From NCBI GenBank assembly GCA_002368805.1, contig DFFH01000142.1, positions 1 to 15,429 on the forward strand: a stretch of DNA of 15,429 bases, read 5' to 3'. The first letter of the stretch is position 1. Each line of letters opens with the position of its first letter. A program made the translations under genes and the position numbers. The notes under the pieces are model-generated. The model was not told the origin of the DNA and did no database searches. It saw nothing but the letters and a program-made list of their open reading frames with translations. Shown here one piece after another: positions 1 through 7,326 of this stretch. The DNA comes from Mageeibacillus sp. UBA3781. Its GTDB lineage: Bacteria; Bacillota; Clostridia; Saccharofermentanales; Saccharofermentanaceae.

Positions 1-677
1 TAAAGACTGTTGATCTTCATAAAGATTATAAAGTCGGGGATAATGTAATCCATGCTGTGAATGGAGTAGACTTGGAGATAAAAGACGGAACCTTCGTTGC
101 GATTATGGGGAAATCCGGCTGTGGGAAAACAACGCTCCTTCATCTCATCGGTGGTTTAGATAAGGTTACTTCCGGAAAAGTACTTGTAAATGACAGCGAT
201 CTGTCTCAGATGAAGGATACTGCGCTTTCCCGATTCCGTTGCTGTGAGATCGGATTTGTGTTCCAGAAGTTTAATCTCATAAATGAGATGACCGTTATGG
301 AGAATATCGTTACTCCGGTTCTGATATCCAAAAGAAAAGTAAACGAGGAGTATATAAAGGAATTGACGGAGATTTTAGGTCTTTCAGAACGGCTTGATCA
401 CACCCCGCTTCAGCTGTCGGGAGGACAGCAGCAGAGAGTTGCCATAGCCAGAGCGCTGGCGAATGATCCGGCACTGATCCTCTGTGATGAACCAACAGGC
501 AACCTCGATAAAAAGAATAGCGAAGAGGTAATCGCCCTTCTAGATAAAGTCCACGAGAAATACGGGAAGACGATCATCATGGTTACGCACGATCCGACCA
601 TTGCCGAACATGCAGATGTGATTTATCACATGGAAGATGGAAGAATAGTAGAATCATCAGAAAAACCAGTTATATAG
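1..677 (+). CDS. ABC transporter ATP-binding protein (MacB/LolD type), 5' partial
   Basis: This is the nucleotide-binding subunit of an ABC transporter and would power a FtsX/MacB-type permease from the cytoplasmic face. The reading frame is open from nt 3 to the TAG at 675-677, so the gene starts before the window; the in-frame GTG at 57 falls inside the conserved N-terminal strand and is not the true start. Visible motifs are a Walker A loop (GKSGCGKTT, about nt 108-134), a Q-loop (FVFQKFN), the signature LSGGQQQRV (from nt 414) and a Walker B with the catalytic Glu (LILCDEPTGNLD, from nt 474), then the H-loop (VTHD). The gap before Walker A and the GLDKVTSGKV segment are typical of the MacB/LolD/YknY group. 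The permease is not seen; it presumably lies upstream, because downstream there is only a terminator and a gene on the other strand. The first 60 bases are noticeably AT-rich. It is a paralogue of the ATPase at 5898-6572. Family is certain; substrate is unknown. Confidence 0.95.
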   Translation, partial: KTVDLHKDYKVGDNVIHAVNGVDLEIKDGTFVAIMGKSGCGKTTLLHLIGGLDKVTSGKVLVNDSDLSQMKDTALSRFRCCEIGFVFQKFNLINEMTVMENIVTPVLISKRKVNEEYIKELTEILGLSERLDHTPLQLSGGQQQRVAIARALANDPALILCDEPTGNLDKKNSEEVIALLDKVHEKYGKTIIMVTHDPTIAEHADVIYHMEDGRIVESSEKPVI

Positions 678-680
678 GGA

Positions 681-723
681 TATAAAAAGACCCTGCACAC
701 CATTTAAGGTGTCACAAGGTCTT
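681..723 (-). terminator. Hairpin terminator, best on the minus strand
   Basis: Outer arms AAGACC (687-692) and GGTCTT (718-723) and inner arms ACACC (697-701) and GGTGT (708-712) form a two-part stem around an ATTTAA loop. Read on the minus strand the outer stem ends in GGTCTTTTTATA, a usable T-run; on the plus strand the tail is weaker. It lies between the converging ABC ATPase gene (stop at 677) and the GNAT/guaA-tail chimera. It could once have served the guaA tail found at 812-838. The internal mismatches make it imperfect. Confidence 0.5.
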
Positions 724-744
724 ATTTGGTTCTTTCTTAACTCT

Positions 745-1101
745 CTATCCCGTCAGGTTACTCGTTTTTGCCCCAAAGAGGATAAAGGTGTTTGGTTCTG
801 AACAATTGTTATTACTCCCACTCAATCGTTCCTGTCGGACGACGATGAATTTCAGCATGCCTTCCATCGTTTCCTCGTTCTTTCCGTAAAGGAAGAACCC
901 GACAATCCGTTCGTCCTCATTTTCCGCGGCAAAAGCACTGTCCCCTTCTTCTCTCTGTCTTTTCAGAAAGTCCTCGAATTCTTTTCTTTCCATCGGAAAC
1001 CCGATGCGGTTTGCACTCCACATCGCATACGTGCGCGCATCTGTGATCCAGTTTCGGATCACATCGAAATCCTTATCTATATCAAATGCTCTCAGTTTCA
1101 A
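745..1101 (-). pseudogene. Truncated GNAT N-acetyltransferase with chimeric C-terminus
   Basis: The first 91 residues read as the N-terminal half of a GNAT-family acetyltransferase (acetyl-CoA-dependent N-acylation): a strand with LRAF, helices, then DERIVGFFLY and MLKFIVVRQE. The sequence stops matching the family exactly where motif A, the (R/Q)xxGx(G/A) acetyl-CoA loop, should begin. The remaining 27 residues are unrelated because the frame has entered a copy of the guaA 3' end (812-838) and the DNA beyond it. Without motif A the protein cannot bind acetyl-CoA in the usual way, so I call it a broken gene. The start is a TTG at 1101 with a good AGGAAG about 8 nt upstream; a TATAAT (1140-1135, minus strand) fits a -10 box. 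Expression of a 118-residue chimera is therefore possible. The GNAT assignment is fairly secure, the loss of function is inferred. Confidence 0.75.
812..838 (-). repeat. Displaced copy of the guaA 3' end (att-like direct repeat)
   Basis: Read on the minus strand, this 27-bp block encodes PTGTIEWE plus a stop, the exact C-terminus of the intact GMP synthase whose gene ends at 8919. It matches 8919-8945 at 25 of 27 positions, and both differences are silent third-base changes (ATT/ATC for Ile, GAG/GAA for Glu). Similarity stops at the CCG codon on one side and one base after the stop on the other. In the present GNAT-derived frame the block is read out of phase. The 3' end of guaA is an established target for tyrosine-recombinase islands, so this looks like an attachment site or the remnant of one. 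A perfect 10-bp palindrome (AACAATTGTT, 801-810) sits right next to it. Confidence 0.8.
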
Positions 1102-1121
1102 AACAAAAGCTTCCTTTCACG

Positions 1122-1140
1122 TATAATGAACTTCATTATA
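1122..1140. promoter_or_regulatory. Perfect 9-1-9 palindrome carrying a -10 box on each strand
   Basis: TATAATGAA, one C, then TTCATTATA. Each arm starts with a consensus -10 hexamer; the one on the minus strand (1140-1135) is correctly placed for the GNAT fragment: about 12 nt to a start point near 1128, AGGAAG at about 1111-1117, TTG start at 1101. No good -35 hexamer is seen 16-18 bp further upstream, so the promoter may be weak or need an activator. The palindrome would make a natural operator overlapping the promoter. Confidence 0.5.
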
Positions 1141-1216
1141 ACGCAATTCGGATTGGCTATCGCTCAGTAAATGCCTTGATTGCTTTGGACCGACCGCCTT
1201 TTGTTCCTGCTGTTGG

Positions 1217-1243
1217 ATCGATATCACAATTTGTGATTTCGAT
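1217..1243. promoter_or_regulatory. 27-bp near-perfect palindrome upstream of the peptidase operon
   Basis: Two 13-bp arms around a central T (1230): left ATCGATATCACAA, right TTGTGATTTCGAT. They pair at 12 of 13 positions, and the inner 15 bp (1223-1237) is perfect. It lies about 150 bp upstream of the first gene of the five-gene operon and 95 bp or more from the GNAT fragment. The half-sites point outward (TCACA then TGTGA), the reverse of the CRP consensus. Most likely an operator for an unidentified dimeric regulator; there is no T-run, so it is not a terminator. No convincing -35/-10 pair for the operon could be picked in 1244-1395. Confidence 0.5.
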
Positions 1244-1395
1244 AGTAATCTCATCTCTTCTTCGATCGTGCCTGTCGATCCACGGGCGATCTTTACTATT
1301 CACCACACTACGGATGCAATTCACCACGAAGGACGCGCACAGGTGCTTTTGCGGTGATACGATCTCATCAAGATATCAAATTGAGGAGAACAACT

Positions 1396-3396
1396 ATGCG
1401 AAGATTATTAGGATTGGTTCTTGCGGGATGCATCACTCTTTCTTCTGTCGGATGCGTAAAAGTAACGAAGCCCATCCCCCGTCCTTCGTCCGAAGTGACA
1501 GAAGCCGCACCAGGTCAAGAAGTGCGTCCCCAGGACGATTATTACTATTACATCAATAAAGAACGTCTCGATCAGGCGAAGTTTGAATATGGTGCCACAT
1601 CCGCGGCGTCCTCTTTCGACGAGCAGCTAATCGAAGACGAAGTATTCGGCATCATCAAGGAAGTGGCGGCCGGAAGCGGCTATGAGGCCGGTTCGGAAGA
1701 GGATATCATCAAGCGTGCGTATCAGCTTTATTTGGATTATGATTTTTCTTCTCCGGCAGTGCCGCAGGATCTGGTCGATATGATCGGGCGAATCAATGCT
1801 GCCGCTTCCGTAAGTGAACTGATGGACATCGATGCCAAGCTCGTCCGGGACTACGGTACCGGCAGTATCCTGGGTCTTACGATGGGAAGAGATCCCTATG
1901 ATTCCAAAAAGAGAGTGCTGCAGTTCAGTCAGATCGCAAGTATCCTGAGTGTGGACTTTGCCGCTGTCCGGGAAGACAACTCGGAGCTGGACACCCTTGT
2001 TTCGCAAGGCAAGCTTATCCGCCATGCACTGGGCATGACTTCCGATGAAGCGGAAGCCGAGGGAAAGGAACTGGCCTATCTGGGACTTCAGCTCTTTGGT
2101 GTGACGGATCTATCGGTCATGGACGATCTTCTTGGTGTTTCTACCATAAAGTCATATTCCGCTTCTGATGTATATGCTGACTTCACATCTTTCGATCTTA
2201 AGAAATATATCACCGACATCGGCTTTCCGGGAAGTGCGGTTACATCTTTTAACATCCAGGATGAGAAACAGTTTGCGGGTCTTGCTGATATATTTTCGGA
2301 CGAGCATATCGAAGCACTGAAGACCTGGGAACTGGGCAGATTTTTCTTAAAGTACAAAACCTTTCTGGCACCTGCATACGAGGAACTTTCGGGTTATGTG
2401 GAGGAGGATCATTCATCTGCTGAAGAGCAGGCACTTCGCGAGATCCGGGAATCTTTCTACCTGGAATCGGATCCGATCTATGTGGAACGTTACTATTCCG
2501 ATGAGATGGATGCGGCGCTGATTTCGATGTGCGATGACATCAAGGAAGGATATAGAGATCTTATCAGCAATGCAACATGGCTTTCCGAAGAGACGCGGGC
2601 TGCGCTTCTTAGCAAACTCGAAAGCATTTGCTATGTTACGGGAAATGATCTGAAGCGCCATGATAATTCGGAGTATGCGGATCTTGCCGGCGACAGCTAC
2701 TACGATTTCCTCCTTTCCTACAGACGGATCGACAGGATACATACCATCGAAAGATTTACGGAACCGGTGGACAGAAAATCAGTCGATATGCCGATGCAGA
2801 TGTTAAATGCCTGTTACGATCAGTATGGCAACCGGATCACCATCACCGTGGCCATTATGAACGCACCGTTCTTCGATCTGAACGCGGACTACTACACCAA
2901 TTTAGGCGGACTTGGTGCGGTCATCGGACATGAGATGGGACATGCTTTCGACAGCGAAGGCATCCTCTTTACAAAGGACGGCATCTACGATCCGACGTGG
3001 ATCAAAGAGGAAGATGTGAAGCAGCTTCAAGAAAGAAACGAAAAGGCTTCGGAGTATTTCGAGCAGAACTTCACAGTGTTTGGCATCTACCATGTGGACG
3101 GCGATAAGACGCTGGCTGAAAACTATGCTGATCTGGGAAGCTTAGAATGCATCACGTCTCTTGCGGGAAATGACGAAGAGCTGATGCGGATCTTCGAAAA
3201 CTATGCCAGGATCTGGTGCGAAAAGAAGACGGATACGGCTATTATCGAGCAGCTCGCTTATGACGTACACAGTCCGGAGGTCCTTCGGGTAAATGCGATC
3301 CTTTCGACGCTGGATGCCTTCTACGGCCTTTACGGCGTACAGGATGGCGACGGCATGTATATCGCGCCGGAAGAGCGCATCTCCAGATGGCATTGA
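1396..3396 (+). CDS. M13-family (neprilysin/PepO-like) zinc metallopeptidase lipoprotein
   Basis: A 666-residue peptidase, the usual size for M13, that would cleave oligopeptides outside the cell. The zinc motif HEMGH is at residues 512-516, with the third ligand in ENYAD (Glu575, with Asp579). The segment before HExxH (MLNACYDQYGN, then APFFDLNADYYTNLGG) and the end (LRVNAILSTLDAFYGLYGV ... APEERISRW) are classic M13 landmarks. The ENxxDxGG motif reads ENYADLGS here, so one Gly is replaced. The start at 1396 is set by GAGGAG (1383-1388) and by the signal peptide it creates: MRRLLGL, a hydrophobic stretch, then two candidate lipobox cysteines, LAGC at Cys12 (a short signal) and SVGC at Cys20. 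The first is closer to consensus, the second gives a more normal length. The permease gene starts 14 bp downstream, so it is the first gene of the operon. The substrate is unknown; its company suggests a peptide handled by the adjoining transporter and sensor. Confidence 0.93.
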   Translation: MRRLLGLVLAGCITLSSVGCVKVTKPIPRPSSEVTEAAPGQEVRPQDDYYYYINKERLDQAKFEYGATSAASSFDEQLIEDEVFGIIKEVAAGSGYEAGSEEDIIKRAYQLYLDYDFSSPAVPQDLVDMIGRINAAASVSELMDIDAKLVRDYGTGSILGLTMGRDPYDSKKRVLQFSQIASILSVDFAAVREDNSELDTLVSQGKLIRHALGMTSDEAEAEGKELAYLGLQLFGVTDLSVMDDLLGVSTIKSYSASDVYADFTSFDLKKYITDIGFPGSAVTSFNIQDEKQFAGLADIFSDEHIEALKTWELGRFFLKYKTFLAPAYEELSGYVEEDHSSAEEQALREIRESFYLESDPIYVERYYSDEMDAALISMCDDIKEGYRDLISNATWLSEETRAALLSKLESICYVTGNDLKRHDNSEYADLAGDSYYDFLLSYRRIDRIHTIERFTEPVDRKSVDMPMQMLNACYDQYGNRITITVAIMNAPFFDLNADYYTNLGGLGAVIGHEMGHAFDSEGILFTKDGIYDPTWIKEEDVKQLQERNEKASEYFEQNFTVFGIYHVDGDKTLAENYADLGSLECITSLAGNDEELMRIFENYARIWCEKKTDTAIIEQLAYDVHSPEVLRVNAILSTLDAFYGLYGVQDGDGMYIAPEERISRWH

Positions 3397-3410
3397 TGAG
3401 GTGAACGACG

Positions 3411-5873
3411 ATGAATATTATCCTGAAAAATTCTTTAAGAAACATATTCGGAAAACCTTTCCGGACGCTGCTGATCGTGATTTCGATCTTCGCATGTGCC
3501 TTCTGCGGATATCTGTGCTTCGATATCGGAAAGACCATTGAGGATCTGTCCATGTCCCTGGTGACATCGATCACCACGGCGGATCTCAGTGTAACATCAG
3601 GTGGTATGGATATCTCGAATATTTCCGAGGTGCTCCCTGAAGCAGATATCCTTGCGATCAGTGCCAACAGCGATCTCATCTATACGGACATCGAGGACGA
3701 ATACAACTACGCGTCTACCACGAGACTTTCCATCTACGGTATGGACACAGAGGCGGCGGAGACGTTAGGGTTTCTCAAAGACCTACAGGCGAAAGACGGC
3801 GAGATCGTCCTCAGCAACGTATTTGCCGCGAAATTCGGATATAAGGCCGGTGATACCATCGTGGTCCATGACCGTGACAAAAATGAAGTGGAACTGAAAG
3901 TCGCATCGATCCTTCCGAGAAACGGTCAGAATCCGATCCTGGAAGGGTATAAGGGCGTAGTCAATGAAAAGACGGGCGCGATCCTTTCCTGCGGAGATCA
4001 AGATACTTCCGTGGTGCTGATCGATATCAAAGACGACAGTCAAATCGAAGCGGCAAAGAAAAGTATCGAAGAGCACTATCCGGATGCGTACGTGGATGAC
4101 ATGTCACTTTCGGATGAGGACCATGCGATGATTGGGGAGATGAAGGCATTTCTGTATCTCATTTTTGCGATTCTTTTCCTGCTGGTCATCTTCGTGACGG
4201 CGTCGGTCAGTAACCGCATCGTCAGTGAACGAATGTCTTTTATCGGCACGCTCCGAAGTCTCGGAATGAGCACGAGAAAAACGGGTTTGATATTGATCCT
4301 GGAAAATGTTCTTTATGCTCTTCTCGGAAGTGTTCCGGCAACGTTCCTGTATCTTCCGATCCGCGACAGCCTTTTGAAATCGATGTTCACGGTAGAAAGC
4401 GATGCGGGAGCGGTGAGCTTCGATCTTCCGGAATTGTCGATCGCCATTCCCGTATGTGTCGTTATCGGTGCGATCCTGATCGAGTGTCTGATCCCGCTTC
4501 GTGCGATCCTTCGGGCACTGAAGACATCGATCCGCGATATCATCTTCGATAACCGTGATACCGAATACCGCTTTAGTACGGTCCTCACGATCGCGGGTGT
4601 GGCCTTTCTGGGGATTGCTGTGATCACATTCTTCCTGCGCACCAATCTGATCTGGGCTACGGTATGCCTTCTTAGCGGAGTTACCTCTCTCGCGTTGCTG
4701 TTTCCGATCGTGCTCAAGTGCATCTCAAAAGGAATCGGAATGATCTCGGAAAAAGCGGGAAATGCATCGTGGTCTCTGGCCGCGGTAGAAACCATCGCGA
4801 GAAAAAGTACGGTCGGAAGCGGCGTGCTTCTTGCGACCGCAGCCGCGATGTGCCTGATCATCTTTTCGATGGCCGGCTCGATGGAAGAAGCCATGGGCGA
4901 GGTCACCTACCGCTGCGATGCGATCCTCACTTGCAGCAAGACGGGAAAATACTACACATACGTCGACCACCTCGAGGGTATAACGGAAACAGAGAGGATC
5001 TACTCTTCGCTGGAAACGATCTGCGTGGGAGACGATCCGGCCTCTTTTTCCGCGGTAATGAAAGGTTATCCGGACGGTGGATACCGTCTACAGAAAAATT
5101 ACGAGGATATGCCGAAAAAGATCGAACCCGGTACGGTCCTGATCGACGGCCGTTTTGCGGAAAAGGAAGGGTATAAAGCCGGAGATAAGATCAAGATCAC
5201 GCTCCATCCGGACGGGATTCTTCCAATCACGAAAGAATACGAAATCTCAAAGATTATCTACTCCGCCCGACTCGAAGGAGGAAAGGCATGTATCTTCTTG
5301 CCTGAAGAGGAGTATAAACTGCTTCTGAACGATAATCCGAGCGCCATTCTCATCAATTGTGACGATCCGGAAAAACTGGTCAGCACGGTCAAGATCTATG
5401 CAGGAGATACAGTCTCCGATGCAGTCACATATCAGGAAGCTGTCGAGTCCGCCAAGGAAGAAACAGCCCAGCTTACGATGATCATGAGTTTCGTGATCAT
5501 AGGCGCGCTCGCCATGACCTGTATCGGTTCCATCAGTAACCAGCTCATCGGCTTTGCGGGAAGAAAAAAGGAATGTGCCGTTATGCTCTCGACCGCGATG
5601 AGTAAGAAGAAACTATCGGGGATCCTTTTTAAGGAAGTGCTGATCACGTCCATCGCCGCCGCAGGTATCGGCACTCTGTCAGGACATATCCTGACCGGGA
5701 TCATCGGCGACGCGATCGACCATGCGGCAAGCATCGGTCTTTATATCGAAGCGGATGCCGGACGAACGGTCACTTTCTTCCTGGTCCTTGTGGTGATATT
5801 CGCACTGACAGTGCTTCTCCCCATAAGAAGTCTCAGGAAAATGAAGATATCCGAGCAGATCAAGTATGAATAA
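3411..5873 (+). CDS. FtsX/MacB-type ABC transporter permease, 10 TM, two extracellular domains
   Basis: An 820-residue membrane subunit of an ABC transporter. Hydrophobic segments lie at about residues 18-38, 246-268, 292-315, 342-366, 388-408, 411-436, 469-489, 690-711, 741-762 and 787-807. This gives ten TM helices arranged as two FtsX modules, each preceded by a large outward domain (about 40-245 and 490-690). The LRSLGMSTRKTGLI stretch after TM2 is the usual coupling-helix region of FtsX permeases. Such type VII transporters often do mechanical work on extracellular substrates or extrude lipoproteins, peptides or antibiotics rather than pump solutes. The ATG at 3411 has GAGGTG 7 nt upstream and follows the peptidase stop by 14 bp; the ATPase gene follows after 24 bp. 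The fold is certain, the substrate is not known. It resembles neither BceB nor MacB in regulatory partners, since its neighbours are LytTR/GHKL proteins. Confidence 0.93.
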   Translation: MNIILKNSLRNIFGKPFRTLLIVISIFACAFCGYLCFDIGKTIEDLSMSLVTSITTADLSVTSGGMDISNISEVLPEADILAISANSDLIYTDIEDEYNYASTTRLSIYGMDTEAAETLGFLKDLQAKDGEIVLSNVFAAKFGYKAGDTIVVHDRDKNEVELKVASILPRNGQNPILEGYKGVVNEKTGAILSCGDQDTSVVLIDIKDDSQIEAAKKSIEEHYPDAYVDDMSLSDEDHAMIGEMKAFLYLIFAILFLLVIFVTASVSNRIVSERMSFIGTLRSLGMSTRKTGLILILENVLYALLGSVPATFLYLPIRDSLLKSMFTVESDAGAVSFDLPELSIAIPVCVVIGAILIECLIPLRAILRALKTSIRDIIFDNRDTEYRFSTVLTIAGVAFLGIAVITFFLRTNLIWATVCLLSGVTSLALLFPIVLKCISKGIGMISEKAGNASWSLAAVETIARKSTVGSGVLLATAAAMCLIIFSMAGSMEEAMGEVTYRCDAILTCSKTGKYYTYVDHLEGITETERIYSSLETICVGDDPASFSAVMKGYPDGGYRLQKNYEDMPKKIEPGTVLIDGRFAEKEGYKAGDKIKITLHPDGILPITKEYEISKIIYSARLEGGKACIFLPEEEYKLLLNDNPSAILINCDDPEKLVSTVKIYAGDTVSDAVTYQEAVESAKEETAQLTMIMSFVIIGALAMTCIGSISNQLIGFAGRKKECAVMLSTAMSKKKLSGILFKEVLITSIAAAGIGTLSGHILTGIIGDAIDHAASIGLYIEADAGRTVTFFLVLVVIFALTVLLPIRSLRKMKISEQIKYE

Positions 5874-5897
5874 ACCTACATAACGGAGGAGACAGAT

Positions 5898-6572
5898 ATG
5901 AACACGATCATTGAAGTAAATAACGTAAGAAAAACATTTGGAAAAGGAACGAATATCAACCTCGTGCTCGACGATGCATGCATGTATGTGTCGCAAGGCG
6001 AGTTCGTCTCCCTGATGGGCGCATCCGGCTCCGGAAAATCCACGCTCCTTTATCTCATCGGCGGACTCGACCGCGACTTTCAGGGAAACATCTCTCTGTG
6101 TGGAGAAAACATCGGTGACCTGAAGGACGGAAAGCTCTCGAAGCTCCGTCTCGACAACATCGGATTTGTTTTCCAGTTCTATAATCTCGTCATGAATCTG
6201 AACGTGGAAGACAACATCCTTCTTCCCTTGACGATGAACGGCAAAAAGAAATCGGAACTGAAAAATGAACTCGATGAGATCCTCGAGATCACCGGTCTTA
6301 CAGAAAAGAGAAAGGCCATGCCGGCCAAGCTTTCCGGAGGTCAGCAGCAACGTGTCGCGATCGCACGCGCGGTCCTTGGCAACCCGAAGGTGATCCTGGC
6401 AGATGAACCGACAGGAAACCTCGACTCCAATTCGAGCCGCGAGATCATGGAGCTTTTCAGAAGACTGAATCAGGAAAAAGGACTGACGATCCTTCAGGTC
6501 ACACACTCCGAAAAATGCGCGTCCTACGGAACCAGGATCGTGATGCTTGAAAATGGAAAGACCGTCGGATAA
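5898..6572 (+). CDS. ABC transporter ATP-binding protein, partner of the FtsX-type permease
   Basis: A 224-residue nucleotide-binding subunit. Walker A is GASGSGKST (residues 41-49), followed by the Q-loop (FVFQFYN), the signature LSGGQQQRV (from residue 145) and Walker B with catalytic Glu (VILADEPTGNLD, from residue 165), then the VTHS switch region, where the histidine is in place. All catalytic residues are present. The ATG at 5898 has a strong GGAGGAGA about 6 nt upstream. The gene follows the permease by 24 bp and is followed by the response regulator after 43 bp, which supports one transcript. It ends shortly after LENGKTVG, a few residues shorter than typical. It belongs to the same MacB/LolD/YknY subgroup as the partial ATPase at the left edge of the window but is clearly a different gene. 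Confidence 0.96.
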   Translation: MNTIIEVNNVRKTFGKGTNINLVLDDACMYVSQGEFVSLMGASGSGKSTLLYLIGGLDRDFQGNISLCGENIGDLKDGKLSKLRLDNIGFVFQFYNLVMNLNVEDNILLPLTMNGKKKSELKNELDEILEITGLTEKRKAMPAKLSGGQQQRVAIARAVLGNPKVILADEPTGNLDSNSSREIMELFRRLNQEKGLTILQVTHSEKCASYGTRIVMLENGKTVG

Positions 6573-6615
6573 GTGATACACTAAAAAATATATAGGCCTT
6601 TGGGGGAGAGCAGGT

Positions 6616-7326
6616 ATGCGTATAGCTGTTGTAGATGACGAGAAAGTGTTTCGACAGGCGATTGTCGATCAGATCACCTCGCTCTACGGAAGGGAAAACG
6701 TTAGCTGCTTTCTTTTTTCGGATGGGAATGAACTGGTCAGAAGTTTCGATAACGGCTTTCAGCTGGATGCAATCTTCCTTGACATTGAGATGAAAGAACT
6801 CGATGGCATGAGTACGGCTAAACTGGTCCGAAAGTACAGTAAAGACATTCCCATCATCTTCACCACGAGCCATACCGAGATGGCTCTCGAAGGCTATGAA
6901 GTCGATGCGTTCCGGTTCCTGGCCAAACCCGTTGATGGGCGAAAACTCAGACAGACGCTTGTGGATCTTGAGAAAAAACTGAAAGTGGAAGAGAAGATCG
7001 TGCTTCGAAAAGACGGGGAGGAGCTGATTTTTCCGGTCGCGGATCTTATCTATGCGGAGGCGGCAAATAACACGGTACGGTTTGTTTTTTCAAAGAAGGC
7101 CGTCGAGCAGCGCATGCGTTTTTCCGAGGCGATGTCCTTGATCGACGATCTGACGGACGGATTTTTAAAGATCCATCGCTCCTACTATATCCACCTCGCG
7201 CATGTCGTTAAAATGGGAAGTGCAGAAGTGGTTATGGATAATGATGAAACACTTCCCATCGCAAGAGGCATGGCAGCTGAGGCGAAGAAGAAACTTCTTG
7301 AATATGTAAGGAGGAACGGAAGATGA
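6616..7326 (+). CDS. LytTR-family response regulator
   Basis: A 236-residue two-component regulator. The receiver domain (about 1-120) has the acidic pair in VVDDE (Asp7, Asp8), the phosphoacceptor Asp56 in FLDIEMKELDGM, and Lys104 in the LAKPVDG loop. The C-terminal LytTR DNA-binding domain (about 125-235) shows the landmarks IYAEAANNTVRF, FLKIHRSYYIHLAHV and a final PIARG. LytTR proteins bind paired direct repeats of about 9 bp upstream of peptide, toxin or transporter genes. GGGGGAG lies upstream of the ATG at 6616. The stop overlaps the kinase start (ATGA, 7323-7326), so the pair is translationally coupled. It most likely controls the transporter/peptidase operon it sits in; I could not find a clear LytTR site pair upstream of 1396, so the target is inferred from position. 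Confidence 0.95.
   Translation: MRIAVVDDEKVFRQAIVDQITSLYGRENVSCFLFSDGNELVRSFDNGFQLDAIFLDIEMKELDGMSTAKLVRKYSKDIPIIFTTSHTEMALEGYEVDAFRFLAKPVDGRKLRQTLVDLEKKLKVEEKIVLRKDGEELIFPVADLIYAEAANNTVRFVFSKKAVEQRMRFSEAMSLIDDLTDGFLKIHRSYYIHLAHVVKMGSAEVVMDNDETLPIARGMAAEAKKKLLEYVRRNGR

Noticed and set aside
1217..1243. CRP/FNR site
   Set aside because: CRP sites read TGTGA-N6-TCACA; here the half-sites are in the opposite order with almost no spacer.
1339..1352. 14-bp match ACAGGTGCTTTTGC with 14279-14292
   Set aside because: A single 14-bp match is near what chance allows in a window of this size, and its flanks do not match; it only weakly resembles the GTGCTTTT repeat core.
1086..1559. Open frame on the plus strand overlapping the start of the peptidase gene
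   Set aside because: No ribosome site, no homology, and it covers two palindromes and the peptidase signal peptide in another frame.
5679..6581. A 300-codon open frame on the minus strand opposite the ATPase gene
   Set aside because: It lies antisense to the Walker motifs of a clear ABC ATPase and has no recognisable domain.
6573..6615. Internal promoter before the response regulator
   Set aside because: The gap is AT-rich (TATATA), but no -35 hexamer at proper spacing was found.
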